A DNA stretch of 64,000 nt from Phytopythium helicoides (lineage: Eukaryota > Oomycota > Peronosporomycetes > Pythiales > Pythiaceae): the NCBI GenBank assembly GCA_024867545.1, contig JANFNE010000018.1, forward strand, positions 248,001 through 312,000. The letters run 5' to 3'. Shown here one piece after another: positions 1 through 10,052 of this stretch. The notes beneath the pieces were generated by a model that worked only from the letters and a program-made list of their open reading frames with translations, did not search any database and was not told where the DNA came from. Position 1 is the first letter of the stretch. Each line of letters starts with the position of its first letter. Position numbers and translations under genes: made by a program.

Positions 1-93
1 TCTCTCCGCGTCGTATCGCTGCATCGCTGCACAGCTCCGGGTGTCGACCAGCTTGACGCTAGGAAGCCAACGTTTCTTCATTGGTCAGCGTCC

Positions 94-558
94 TCAATCC
101 CGACCAACGAAGTTCGTAACGCACAGAGTACGCGCGTTTTCGGTTCGAGCTCCCGTCAGCATGTTTACCCTCAAGTGATAATGCCAGGCGAAAGGTTGTT
201 TCGTTCGTGCATTCAGGTGTTCTCCGAGCTCCTCACCACACTCAATGGAGTTTGACATGGGGTTCCAGTCGCATTCCGACTTTTCCCACTTCCCAAGCAT
301 CTCGCGTACATGAGCGCCATCAAAAAGAGGCTGCCAACGCGTATGGCTGCACGTGAGAGGAAAGCTGCTCGAACCGCATTCACAACACTCTCTCGCATTG
401 AGAAAGTCGAGATCCGCCGCCGCATCAAGCGCGGTGGCCATGGCAGCTACGTTCTGGACGTGTACCTCCGACCAGAAACCCACCATCTCCGTCATCCACG
501 GGCCCACATGCGAGACCACTTGCAGTCTGCAGAGCCCTTGCGAGACGCGGACTACCAT
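94..558 (-). CDS. Hypothetical protein, weakly supported
   Basis: An open frame of 154 codons begins at an ATG, with an in-frame stop 30 nt upstream. The predicted protein has several cysteines (an ECCECG stretch near residue 57 and single cysteines further on) and tryptophans, which is richer than chance reading of an antisense frame usually gives. I recognise no domain. A longer frame lies on the opposite strand (310-894), so one of the two must be fortuitous. It could be the last exon of a gene whose upstream exons lie at 600-1000, but I could not find a convincing splice. Treat as a candidate only. Confidence 0.2.
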   Translation of the reverse strand: MVVRVSQGLCRLQVVSHVGPWMTEMVGFWSEVHVQNVAAMATALDAAADLDFLNARECCECGSSSFPLTCSHTRWQPLFDGAHVREMLGKWEKSECDWNPMSNSIECGEELGEHLNARTKQPFAWHYHLRVNMLTGARTENARTLCVTNFVGRD

Positions 559-1678
559 CTGGATCGAAGCTACTGCGAGTTTACTGCTCTACGTTGCCTT
601 CTTCGGAGCGAGTACGACGAGAAGAGCGCTGAACGAGGGTTCAGCAGCAAATGCGAGCACTGCGAGCCGCTGCACGCCTTCTTGGTCAATGAGTGGTGGC
701 TCCCCACTGCCTCTTTGCGCGTAGCTGCCACCGCCGAGATGAAGATGCGATCTCTGGAGGCATTTATGAACCGCTTGCTGCAACTGGTGGTCGCACTCCC
801 CACCGCGAGCTCGTCATGCAGAGCTCGCGCTCATATCACGCCCATTCTCCAGCGATTCCTGCAGCCGCGGAGCAGCAGCGACACCCTGGCGTGAATCTAG
901 ATTCGCAAGCAACGCCATCAACAGTCCAGCAGAAGCAGCGATTTGCACCGCTGCAACCGCACCTCACTCTACATCGCATCGCAGGCTCAGCTGAGCCAAG
1001 GGGGAATCCCACTATGGACAGCTCTCATCCTCATCTTTCGATCTCCTGGAGTCGCTGATTGGCCGCGGTGCCTCCGCGAAGCAAGCCCGAGCTAGTCGCA
1101 TCAGCTCACAAAGCTGACAGGTGCGTCGTCACTTGGTGACGGACAGCCATGCCGCCTACACTCATCCACGGAGCAGCTCGTCGTCGAAGGAGCCTGACAA
1201 GCATTGATAGCTGCCCGTGGTGCTGCCAAAGACGCCGCGGCAGCGCTCGTGGGTGCCAGTGGGAGCTCACGCCAGCCAAAGTGGCACGACTCACGACAGC
1301 GCAGTGTCCGTCCGCCAGCCGCACCTGTGTCCATCCGTCAGCCGCGTGCGGCAGCTTCAAGGGACGCACACTCCGGTCCGAATGCGTGTGCTGATGGTAT
1401 CATGACGTGGACCACACCATATTGCAGGGCCATAATCATCGCCACATCTGACCATCCTATCTAGAGTAATTACACATGACTGTTTTAAAGCCTATTCTAC
1501 TGATTTATCGATGCGTGTCAAAGGGTCAAGAGGTCCGAGACCTGCTCACACATCATCTCGAGCGGCTCGGCCGCCCATCGGCGAGGAGCGCGCGCTCCTC
1601 CTGCTCGCTCAGCTCGCCCGGCGGCCGCCACAGTCGAATTGGAGCGCCGCCGGGCACTCGACCGCCCGCCAGCGAGCC
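559..1678. other. Region without a supportable gene upstream of MATE-1
   Basis: Several short GC-rich frames are open on both strands, but none shows a recognisable domain or a consistent exon structure. The last 170 bp stay open in the MATE-1 frame as far as 1511, so the MATE-1 5' leader probably lies here. Nothing else is seen. Confidence 0.4.
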
Positions 1679-3440
1679 ATGGAGCTGCCGCGCATTGCGC
1701 ACGACGAGCTGCTGCACCGGCTCGAGGAGCCGCAGGAGGCGCACGCCGCGCAGCTGCTGGCGGCGGCCGCCGTGGCTGACGGCGAGGCCACCAAGTCGCC
1801 GACGGTGCGCCGCGCACACGTCCACCACGAGTTTTCGACCGAGAGCACGCCGCTGCTGGCAGAGCCGCCCGTGTTCGTCGACGTGGCCAAGCTCGACGCC
1901 TTGGTGGACGAGGAGGAGAAGGCCGCGGTGGACGCGGACGCGCACCTGCCGTCTCGAGAGATCGTGACGCAGGAGTCCAAGCACCTGATCTCGCTGTCCA
2001 TCCCCATGGTAATGTGATGTGACAGACGGGTAGTCGTGTGCGCTACCGGAGGCTAACGCAGCTGTGACGCCGCAGATGATGACTGCAATGCTCGAGATGC
2101 TGCCGGAGATGGTGCTCACCATGATGATCGGCCACACGACGGCCGACGCAGAGACGAGCGCCGAGGTGCTTGCGGCCTTCAGCTTGTCCAACCTGGTGCA
2201 GATGCTGCTGGTCGGAGGACTCATCATCGGCCTCTCGTCCGCCATCGACACCATGTGCTCGCAGGCGTTTGGCGGCCGCCGCATGGAGGAGCTGTGGCTC
2301 TTTTGCCAGGCCGGAGCGCTCGTCTACTTTTTCTGTGCCCCGTTCATGATCGTGCTGCTATGCTCTGGCGCGCCAGTGCTTTCGCTGCTCGGTCAAGACC
2401 CGACGATCTCAGCCTTTGCTGGCAAGCTCCTCATGATCAGCTCACTCATGATCCTCCCATGCATCGCCTTCACGGTGCTGCGCAGCGCTCTCCAGGCCCA
2501 GAACATCGTCTTCCCGTTCGTGATCGCGTCGCTCGTGGGCTGGGCAATCAGCGGTACGCTCGCATACGTCTTGGCGTTCCACACGTCGCTATCATTCTAC
2601 GGCATCGCGCTCGCGAGCCCCGTGTGTTGGACCATCAAGGTGCTGATGCTTCTTCCCGTGTTGCTCCGCAACCGCGTGTTCATCGAGTCATGGCCCGGCT
2701 GGCAGTTCAAGCGCGCGTTGGCACTCGTTGGTGGTGTCGCCAAACTCGGCGCGTCCAGTGTGCTCATGTCGACTTTCCAGATGATTGGGTTCTCGTGCAT
2801 CTCGCTGCTCGCCGGTTTGTTGCCAAACGCAGCCGTCATGATCACGGCTAATGGCATCTTCACGTCAATCATGGCGTTGTCGTTCATGCCTCTTCTTGGC
2901 ATCTGCATTGCCGGTGCCATCCGCATGGGCAATGCGCTCGGTGCGGGTCAAGCTCGCCGCGCTCGGCTCATCAGTATGATCGTGCTGAGCTCGGCTGTGT
3001 CGGTGGCCAGTATCGTCACGGGCATCATCGCGCTGGTGGCAAATCCGTACGCCAAAATCTTCACGCCCAACGTGGAGGCGACGCAGGTCGGGACTGAGCT
3101 CATCCACACGCTATTGCCCATCGTGCCGCTGCTCGGTCTCATGTTTGGCATTCAGTCGGTCTTCCGCGCATGCGGTAAGCAGTGGCTGTGTGCTCAGTTC
3201 AACTTCCTCTTCATGTTTCTGTTGGGCGTGCCGCTGGGGCTGCTGTTCGCCATCAAGTTCGACACGGGCATCGCTGGGCTCTGGTTCGGCCACATGGCCG
3301 GCATGGCCACGTTCGCCGTCGCCGGCGCCGTGTGGCTCAACGGCCTGAGCTGGGAGGCCATGGCCCACGAGGCTAAGCACAACACGCGACTGCGCTTCGA
3401 CGAGCCTGAGAAGGAGGCCAAGCCCGCGAGCGCCGCCTAA
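1679..3440 (+). CDS. MATE-1, MATE family efflux transporter
   Basis: Predicted proton- or sodium-coupled exporter of organic cations and toxins of the eukaryotic MATE family. Exons 1679-2008 and 2076-3440 join in phase 0 across a 67 bp GT-AG intron, giving 564 aa. The start was chosen because MELPR..xDEL..LxEP aligns with the start of MATE-3; the frame is open further upstream. Residues 1-110 are an acidic cytoplasmic tail with a dileucine-type signal (ESTPLL), followed by about 12 membrane segments. The family motif AIDTMCSQAFGG (Asp168) is present. In TM7 the family's conserved Glu is Gln345 (FQMIGF). The second-half motif GAIRMGNALGAG and the loop GLQ/GIQSVFRACGKQ are present. MATE-2 follows in tandem 481 bp downstream. 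Substrate is unknown. Confidence 0.92.
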
Positions 3441-3921
3441 CTCGCACAGCTCTGTCGTCAAAGATGGGTATGTCATGCTAGCTGTATCTGTATTGAGAAG
3501 TGCGGCCAAATGCTGCGAGGCAGATCATGTCGAAATGTACAAACAACTTCTGCAAGGATGAGTGTCAGCTGTTCGTTCTTCGGTCTCGATCGGGTGGGAA
3601 GGCTAACAGCAGTCAGTCAGCTGCTCCGTTATCAGGTGCGCTAGTCGAATTGAGTCGTGGGCAGCTCCAAAGCGCGTCTGGAGCGTGCGTGGAGCAGCAG
3701 GCAGGAGCGGTGCATGACGCTCGAGAGTGGTCCTGGCCATTCACCAAGTGACTTGCTCGGTCAGAGCCAGGCCCTGGCGCGGCATTTCATTCGCTCGAAG
3801 CACGCGCCGTCGAAAAGATACACTTCGCGCTAGGCGATGGCTCGCCGGCAATGCATGGGATCACTTAGCAGGTGACTGGAGGCCGAGCGTTCGGCGGGAT
3901 CGTCTCCGTCTCCCTTCAAGG
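3441..3921. other. Intergenic region between MATE-1 and MATE-2
   Basis: This 481 bp stretch holds the MATE-1 3' end and presumably the MATE-2 promoter. Open frames here have no recognisable content. I see no repeat and no RNA gene. Confidence 0.5.
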
Positions 3922-5658
3922 ATGGACGCCCCGAGCCAGCGGTTCCTCGCGCAGAACGAGTGCGAAGAGCAGAGTCTGCTCCGCTGGCAGCTCTCGGTCA
4001 TTTCCCAACGGCTCAAAGCCATGGAGGACGAGCGTTCGGCCGACGTCGGGGAGCTCACGCCGCTGCTGTTTGGAAACAATCGCCTGTCAGATGGTGGAAC
4101 TGCGATGAACGACCCTGTGAAGCCGGAGGCAGATGCCGATGCGCTGCTGAGCAAGTGGGAGATCGCGGTCCACGAGTCCAGGCACTTTGTGCAGCTCGCC
4201 ATTCCAATCGTGGGTGTCGTCCCTACCTGCAGCTCTCGACGGTGCTAATCATCTCTGACGCTCGCTGCTCGCCTTTTGGCTCGACAGACACTCACAGCCA
4301 TGCTCGACATTATGCCAGACATTGTGCTCGGCATGATGGTGGGGCATGCGGCTGGAAACGACAGCACGCGTGTGCTGGCGGGTTTCAACTTGCTCAGCCT
4401 CGTTGTCACGTTCGTCGTAGGTGGGTGGTACCAAGGCATTACCTCCGCTACCGACACGCTGTGTGCGCAAGCGGTTGGAGGTTCCAGGCTGCTGGAGCTG
4501 TGGCTGTTTTGCCAGGCTGGGCTCTTTGTCTACATCTTTGCTGCACCGGTCGTGCTCGGCGTCATGTGGGCAGGAGCACCGGTGCTTGAAGCACTCGGCC
4601 AAGACCCTTCGATTGCTCGCATCTCGGGAGCACTGCTACTCATCAACTCGCTCTTCGTGCCTCCGCTCATCATCTACGGTCTGCTCAAGAGTGCTCTCCA
4701 GGCGCAGAACATTGTAGCGCCGTTTGTGATCTCATCGTTGCTGGGCTGGGTCGTCAGTGTCTCACTCGCCTACTATCTGTCGTTCCACACATCTCTCGGA
4801 TACATTGGCATTGCGTTTGCAACGCCTGTGAGCTGGGTAGTCAAGACGGCTGTGTTGCTACCGTATGTGCTGCGATCACCAGCATTTGCGACCGCGTGGC
4901 CAGGGTGGAAGTGGATCGAGGCACGCGCGCTTGTAGACAAGGTGGGTCGCCTCAGTGCCTCCGGCGCGCTCATGTTCTTGTTCCAGACACTCGGGTACAC
5001 AACAATCTCGCTGCTGGCTGGGATTCTGCCCAACGCCGTCGTCATGATCACCGCAAACGGCATTTTCGTGTCGATCATGTCATTCTGCTTCATGCCGTTG
5101 GTTGGTGTGAACATCGCCGGCGCAATTCGACTGGGCAATGCGCTTGGTGCAACTCAAGCTCGGCGCGCTGCCGTCGTAAGTGAGCTCGTCATGGCTTCGT
5201 CATTCATTGTCGCATCGCTTGCCACGCTTCTGATCGCGTTTGGCGCAGAGCGGTATGCGCAGAGCTACAGCGTGAGCGAGGAGGCAACCATCGCTGCCAC
5301 GGACCTCATCTACCAATTGCTGCCAATGATCCCGCTAGTGGGAATCACGTACGGACTGCAAGCCATCTTCCGAGCCTGTGGCAAGCAGTGGCTCGGAGCA
5401 CAGTTTAACTTCGTGTGCGTGTTCGTATTGGGCGTCCCGATCGGCGTCACACTCGCAGTTTCGCTCCGCGCTGGCGTGGCTGGTCTGTGGGTCGGCAATA
5501 CTGTCGGGCTAGCCGTATTCTCAATCGCAGGCATCATCTGGCTCCGACGGGCGGATTGGCACGCACTGGCGCATGAAGCCTCTCGCAACACGCACCTACG
5601 CGCTTCAAGTGGTCCCCGCAGCAACCAACATACAACGGACCCGGCGGTGGCCGCTTAA
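3922..5658 (+). CDS. MATE-2, MATE family efflux transporter
   Basis: Second tandem MATE gene. Exons 3922-4209 and 4288-5658 join in phase 0 over a 78 bp intron that contains a good branch-site-like CTAAT. The protein has 552 aa. The cytoplasmic N-tail (residues 1-96) carries ELTPLL, an acidic dileucine motif of the type used for vacuolar or lysosomal sorting. About 12 membrane segments follow. The motif ATDTLCAQAVGG (Asp152) is intact, and the TM7 position that is Glu in most eukaryotic MATEs is Gln329 (FQTLGY). It is clearly diverged from MATE-1 and MATE-3, yet a 1,018 bp sequence almost identical to the one after MATE-3 starts only about 70 bp after its stop codon. Drug or metabolite export is inferred from family. 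Confidence 0.92.
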
Positions 5659-5730
5659 GTAACGAGTCGGTGCTTCATTGGTGTCGTCAAGATCACCAGA
5701 ACGGTCACAAGGTTTTTGCTGTAACTCTCG

Positions 5731-6748
5731 TGATGAAAGTGAAATGGATACAGGTTCACCTTCTTGTTGACTTGGAGCTGAGTTGAGTTGAGATTGGTAT
5801 GGTGGTTTCGTTGAGTTGAGGTTGGTATCATGGTTTTGTTGATTCGAGATTGGTTTCGTCGTTTCGTTTCGTTGAGGTTGGTATCATAGTTTCGCTCTGC
5901 TTTCGCTCTGGTTGTGTTGTGGCCAATGCGGCGGCGAAGCTCGGCAGAACGGAGGCTTGCCGTCCTTGTCCTGGCGCAAGTGTGCCACACGTGGTGGTTC
6001 GCAGAGTGCGCAAGAGGCAAATGACCGAGACGATGGCCGCTCCATGTCGGACATGTGTGCGGCGTTTTGCAAAAGCAGGCGTGCGAGCGCGTGTGGGTAT
6101 ATAGGCATCATGTGTTTTGAGCGTTCGGAGAGCAAGACCGTACTTACACAGGATCATTTCTATAGTATCGTCATTTCTACTTGGTTTTCCAATGTAGACA
6201 ATCTCAATAGCGGTGATGACTTTGCTCGGCTTTGTCCATTGATTCGGGAAGTCGATGGGTTTGATTGGCACGGGGCTCTCTCTTCGGATGCCTTGTCCCC
6301 CTCATTGATGAACGTCCGCTGTTCCGATTCCAAGGCAGTGTGAGTGGACGGAGCGATATGAGCCGCTATCTTGCTTTCAATTTGTTTTGTTTGTTTGTTT
6401 CTTTCTTTGTTTTCTCATCCTCTCTCCATTTCTCATTCTCGTTTGCGTTTTGTTTTGACCACTACCGGTATGGCTCATACGACTAGTCACTTTCTTTCGT
6501 CTTGCATCACCTTCAGCTTATATCTACTCGTCCGACAGTATCTCTTCTTGCCTTATCTTCGTCGTCCTCATTCGTTCATCTGCATCGTCGTTTTGCATAC
6601 GAAGCAGGTCGCATGAAAAGCCTTCGAGATGGTTTCAAAGAGGGAGTCTGCTACCATGCAATTCGTGCAGCACGTTTTCACTGGATATGTGTTGTGTCAT
6701 TTTCATCGGTCGTGGGATGAGCATGGATTGCAGACCCCGCTTTGCAAC
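5731..6748 (+). repeat. 1,018 bp dispersed repeat, copy A
   Basis: Nearly identical to 8824-9841 (copy B, also 1,018 bp) and to the inverted copy C at 10900-11827. It begins TGAT and ends TTGCAAC. Its first 170 bp hold an imperfect tandem repeat built on GTTGAGGTTGGTATCATGG (about 5776-5898). A TATATA lies mid-element and the 3' third is T-rich. There are no meaningful open frames: the longest begin with non-ATG codons and run antisense to each other. The TG...CA ends and internal TATA are LTR-like, but I see no target-site duplication, primer site or polyprotein. Confidence 0.85.
6098..6103 (+). promoter_or_regulatory. TATA-like box inside repeat copy A
   Basis: GGGTATATAGG lies in an otherwise mixed-composition stretch about 930 bp upstream of the MATE-3 start. 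The same box occurs in copies B and C. Whether it drives transcription is inference only. Confidence 0.2.
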
Positions 6749-6927
6749 ACTCTAGGCTTGAGTTTTACTCTTGTTTGGATTTTTGTGGGCGACGATGGGC
6801 TGACGTGCTATGTTCGCTCGTTGCAAGTTGAAGTGTCCAATCTGATGACGGGACAGTGTTGCACCTTGACTCGTATTCAAGCGGAATTTATCAACAAATT
6901 TGTATGACTTGGCAATCCTAAAAAAAC

Positions 6928-9751
6928 GTCATCGCTGGTGCGTGGTCACTGCTAGACCAGCAAGCAGCTTGCAATTGCAGCTCCGCCAACCAGTCGGATG
7001 CCCAGTTCTCGACCCTCCACACGCCCCGCAACTTCCAATGGAGCTGCCTCGCACCGTTTTCGACGAGCTGATACACAAGCTCGACGAGCCTCGCGACCGA
7101 CACATGGAGGAGGTTTTCCGCCTGGCTGATGCCTCGCTGGCGTCGCCCAGCACCACGACAAGCAGCAGCGACGCGCTCAAGGCGGACGAGCACACGCCGC
7201 TGACGAGCGCATCCAAGGCCGTCGCCCCTGTACAGTATGCAGCTGCGACCGGTACGAACCGCATCGTGGACGCGATTCTGGATGCGGAGGAGGAGGAAGC
7301 CAAGCACGCGGACGCAGTGCTCACGACGAGCGAGATCGTCAAGGAAGAGGCGCTGACGCTGCTCAAGATGTCGTATCCATTGGTGAGAAAGTGTTTTGAC
7401 GCCTTCTCAACTTTTCCATGCAACGATAGCTCACCAGTAGATTTGCAGATGCTTAGTGGTATCTTAGACTTCTTTCCAGACGTAACGCTCTCAAGTCTCG
7501 GCGGACATTTCAGCGAGGAGCGCGGCACAGTCCTCATAGCCGTCTACAGCCTCGTGTCGCTCTTCCAAGTACTGCTCCTAGACGGCATTGCCAACGGACT
7601 CGGTGCCGCAGTTGACACCTACTGCTCGCACGCGTACGGCGCAGGGAACTTCCGCGAGCTGTGGCTCACATGTCAAGCTGCGATCATCATTTACGCTGCT
7701 GCAATTCCGGTTGCCGTTGTGGTACTACTGAATGGGTCTTCTATCCTGACGCTGCTGGGTCAAGATTCGGAGATCGCAGAGATTGCGGGCGAGTTCATGG
7801 TGATTCTGATCTTGTCGGTGCCGCTCGAGTTCTTTTTCACTGTTTTGAAGAGCGCTCTCCAGGCGCAAAACGTGACGATACCGTTCACGCTCTCATCGCT
7901 GCTCGGGTGGGTTGTACCCTGCTCCATTGTGTACGTCTTGCTTTTCCACACTTCTGTCGGGTATATCGCTTTGGCGATGTCGAATCCGATCTTCTGGGGA
8001 GTAAAAGTGCTCGTTCTTCTACCCTTCATCACGAAAAATGAGCTCTATCGTGACTGGTGGCCCGGATGGGACTTGAGTGAAGCCTCTCAGCGTGTCCCCA
8101 AGCTTCTTCGACTCGGAAGTGCAGGATTCATCATGGTCTCTTTTCAGATGATAGGGTTCATGTCAATCTCACTGCTTGCGGGATTGTTGCCGAACGCCGA
8201 CATCAAAATGGCTGCCAACAGCATCTTTGCTCAGCTATTATCAATTTCTACATTCATGCCACTTCTGGGTTTGTGTGTGGCGGGCGCCATCCGCGTTGGT
8301 AATGCACTCGGGTCAGGACGTGCTCGCCGAGCCAAGCTTGTCGCTCGAGTGGCCGTGGGAGGCTCCGTCGTGGTTGCGAGCTTCATTCTAGCCATCAACC
8401 TGATTATCGCACCAGAATTCGCGCGAGCGTTCACGTCCAACCCAACAGCAGTCCAAGAGGCGACGAACGTGATCCGCAAGTCCATCTTCATCATCCCCGT
8501 GCTCGGTCTACAGCTCGGCTTGCAGGCACTCTATCGAGCATGCGGACGTCAGCTCGCGTGCGGTGTGCTCAATTTCATGTGCTTGTTTGTGTTGGGGGTG
8601 CCGTTTGGTCTACTGTTCGCGATCAAGGGCGGTGCGGAGATCCCTGGACTTTGGTATGGCCACACGCTGGGACTGGCACTGTTTGCTTTTGTAAGCTTGT
8701 GGTGGTGGGCTCGCCTCGATTGGAACGCGACTGCGCACTCGGCGGAGCACGACACGAGGGTGCATCACCACTGAGTTTCAATGAGTTTTGCTGAGCATTG
8801 TGATGGCGGACACAGTTCTCATGTGATAAAAGTGGAATGGATACAGGTTCACCTTCTTGTTGACTTGGAGCTGAGTTGAGTTGAGATTGGTATGGTGGTT
8901 TCGTTGAGTTGAGGTTGGTATCATGGTTTTGTTGATTCGAGATTGGTTTCGTCGTTTCGTTTCGTTGAGGTTGGTATCATAGTTTCGCTCTGCTTTCGCT
9001 CTGGTTGTGTTGTGGCCAATGCGGCGGCGAAGCTCGGCAGAACGGAGGCTTGCCGTCCTTGTCCTGGCGCAAGTGTGCCACACGTGGTGGTTCGCAGAGT
9101 GCGCAAGAGGCAAATGACCGAGACGATGGCCGCTCCATGTCGGACATGTGTGCGGCGTTTTGCAAAAGCAGGCGTGCGAGCGCGTGTGGGTATATAGGCA
9201 TCATGTGTTTTGAGCGTTCGGAGAGCAAGACCGTACTTACACAGGATCATTTCTATAGTATCGTCATTTCTACTTGGTTTTCCAATGTAGACAATCTCAA
9301 TAGCGGTGATGACTTTGCTCGGCTTTGTCCATTGATTCGGGAAGTCGATGGGTTTGATTGGCACGGGGCTCTCTCTTCGGATGCCTTGTCCCCCTCATTG
9401 ATGAACGTCCGCTGTTCCGATTCCAAGGCAGTGTGAGTGGACGGAGCGATATGAGCCGCTATCTTGCTTTCAATTTGTTTTGTTTGTTTGTTTCTTTCTT
9501 TGTTTTCTCATCCTCTCTCCATTTCTCATTCTCGTTTGCGTTTTGTTTTGACCACTACCGGTATGGCTCATACGACTAGTCACTTTCTTTCGTCTTGCAT
9601 CACCTTCAGCTTATATCTACTCGTCCGACAGTATCTCTTCTTGCCTTATCTTCGTCGTCCTCATTCGTTCATCTGCATCGTCGTTTTGCATACGAAGCAG
9701 GTCGCATGAAAAGCCTTCGAGATGGTTTCAAAGAGGGAGTCTGCTACCATG
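6928..9751 (+). repeat. Left arm of large inverted repeat
   Basis: This arm carries MATE-3 and repeat copy B. It matches the reverse complement of 10900-13748, which carries MATE-4 and copy C. The outer edge of homology is GTCATCGCTGGTGCGTGGT; the inner edge is CTGCTACCATG. Homology is strong across the exons and 3' flank. It is patchy in the 5' leader and absent in the intron. Confidence 0.88.
7038..8774 (+). CDS. MATE-3, MATE family efflux transporter
   Basis: Exons 7038-7382 and 7449-8774 join in phase 0 over a 66 bp intron, giving 556 aa. The intron length is a multiple of three and has no stop, so the frame stays open straight through it; the intron is placed by comparison with MATE-4, whose intron is 73 bp and unrelated. 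The N-tail (residues 1-115) is acidic. The dileucine motif of MATE-1 and -2 is changed to EHTPLT. About 12 membrane segments follow, with AVDTYCSHAYGAG (Asp171) and TM7 Gln348 (FQMIGF). Compared with MATE-4 I count about 20 substitutions and one single-residue insertion (a Thr in SISTFMPLL). It is flanked by direct copies A and B of the 1,018 bp repeat. Confidence 0.92.
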   Translation: MELPRTVFDELIHKLDEPRDRHMEEVFRLADASLASPSTTTSSSDALKADEHTPLTSASKAVAPVQYAAATGTNRIVDAILDAEEEEAKHADAVLTTSEIVKEEALTLLKMSYPLVRKCFDAFSTFPCNDSSPVDLQMLSGILDFFPDVTLSSLGGHFSEERGTVLIAVYSLVSLFQVLLLDGIANGLGAAVDTYCSHAYGAGNFRELWLTCQAAIIIYAAAIPVAVVVLLNGSSILTLLGQDSEIAEIAGEFMVILILSVPLEFFFTVLKSALQAQNVTIPFTLSSLLGWVVPCSIVYVLLFHTSVGYIALAMSNPIFWGVKVLVLLPFITKNELYRDWWPGWDLSEASQRVPKLLRLGSAGFIMVSFQMIGFMSISLLAGLLPNADIKMAANSIFAQLLSISTFMPLLGLCVAGAIRVGNALGSGRARRAKLVARVAVGGSVVVASFILAINLIIAPEFARAFTSNPTAVQEATNVIRKSIFIIPVLGLQLGLQALYRACGRQLACGVLNFMCLFVLGVPFGLLFAIKGGAEIPGLWYGHTLGLALFAFVSLWWWARLDWNATAHSAEHDTRVHHH

Positions 9752-9841
9752 CAATTCGTGCAGCACGTTTTCACTGGATATGTGCTGTGTCATTTTCATC
9801 GGTCGTGGGATGAGCATGGATTGCAGACCCCGCTCTGCAAC
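8824..9841 (+). repeat. 1,018 bp dispersed repeat, copy B
   Basis: Same length and almost the same sequence as copy A. I noticed only scattered changes: near the start (GTGG for GTGA), a T to C near 9785, and near the end (GCTCTGCAAC for GCTTTGCAAC). It starts about 50 bp after the MATE-3 stop. Its first 928 bp belong to the inverted-repeat arm and are mirrored in copy C. Confidence 0.87.
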
Positions 9842-10052
9842 CCCCCAAGATCCTTGCATGAATAGGACCAGTTGCCGAAACCTCTGTTACGTGCAGTCCG
9901 CGAGAAAGGATTTGGGGATTTCTTGGCTCCGAGATTGCGATTCCAATGGCGGAACATGACGGGTTTGTTACTCCTCGGTTACATCACCTACGCACGATCT
10001 TCTCACTGGAGAGTTGAAGGGCAGCCCACCTGGGTCTCGCCAGAGGTGCAAT
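9842..10052. other. Unique spacer between repeat copy B and the rhodanese gene
   Basis: This is part of the single-copy loop of the inverted repeat. I see no gene or repeat in it. Confidence 0.4.

Noticed and set aside
310..894. A 194-codon frame on the plus strand
   Set aside because: No domain, arginine-rich composition typical of a shadow frame, and overlap with the minus-strand frame at 94-558.
5828..6343. Protein-coding gene in the 1,018 bp repeats (frames of 143-147 codons, seen in all copies)
   Set aside because: Several begin with non-ATG codons, overlap antisense to each other, and the sequence identity between copies is at DNA level without a codon pattern.
5731..9841. LTR retrotransposon with MATE-3 as captured cargo (copies A and B as LTRs)
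   Set aside because: The copies start with TG and carry a TATA box, but no target-site duplication, primer-binding site, polypurine tract or polyprotein is seen, and a third inverted copy also follows a MATE gene.
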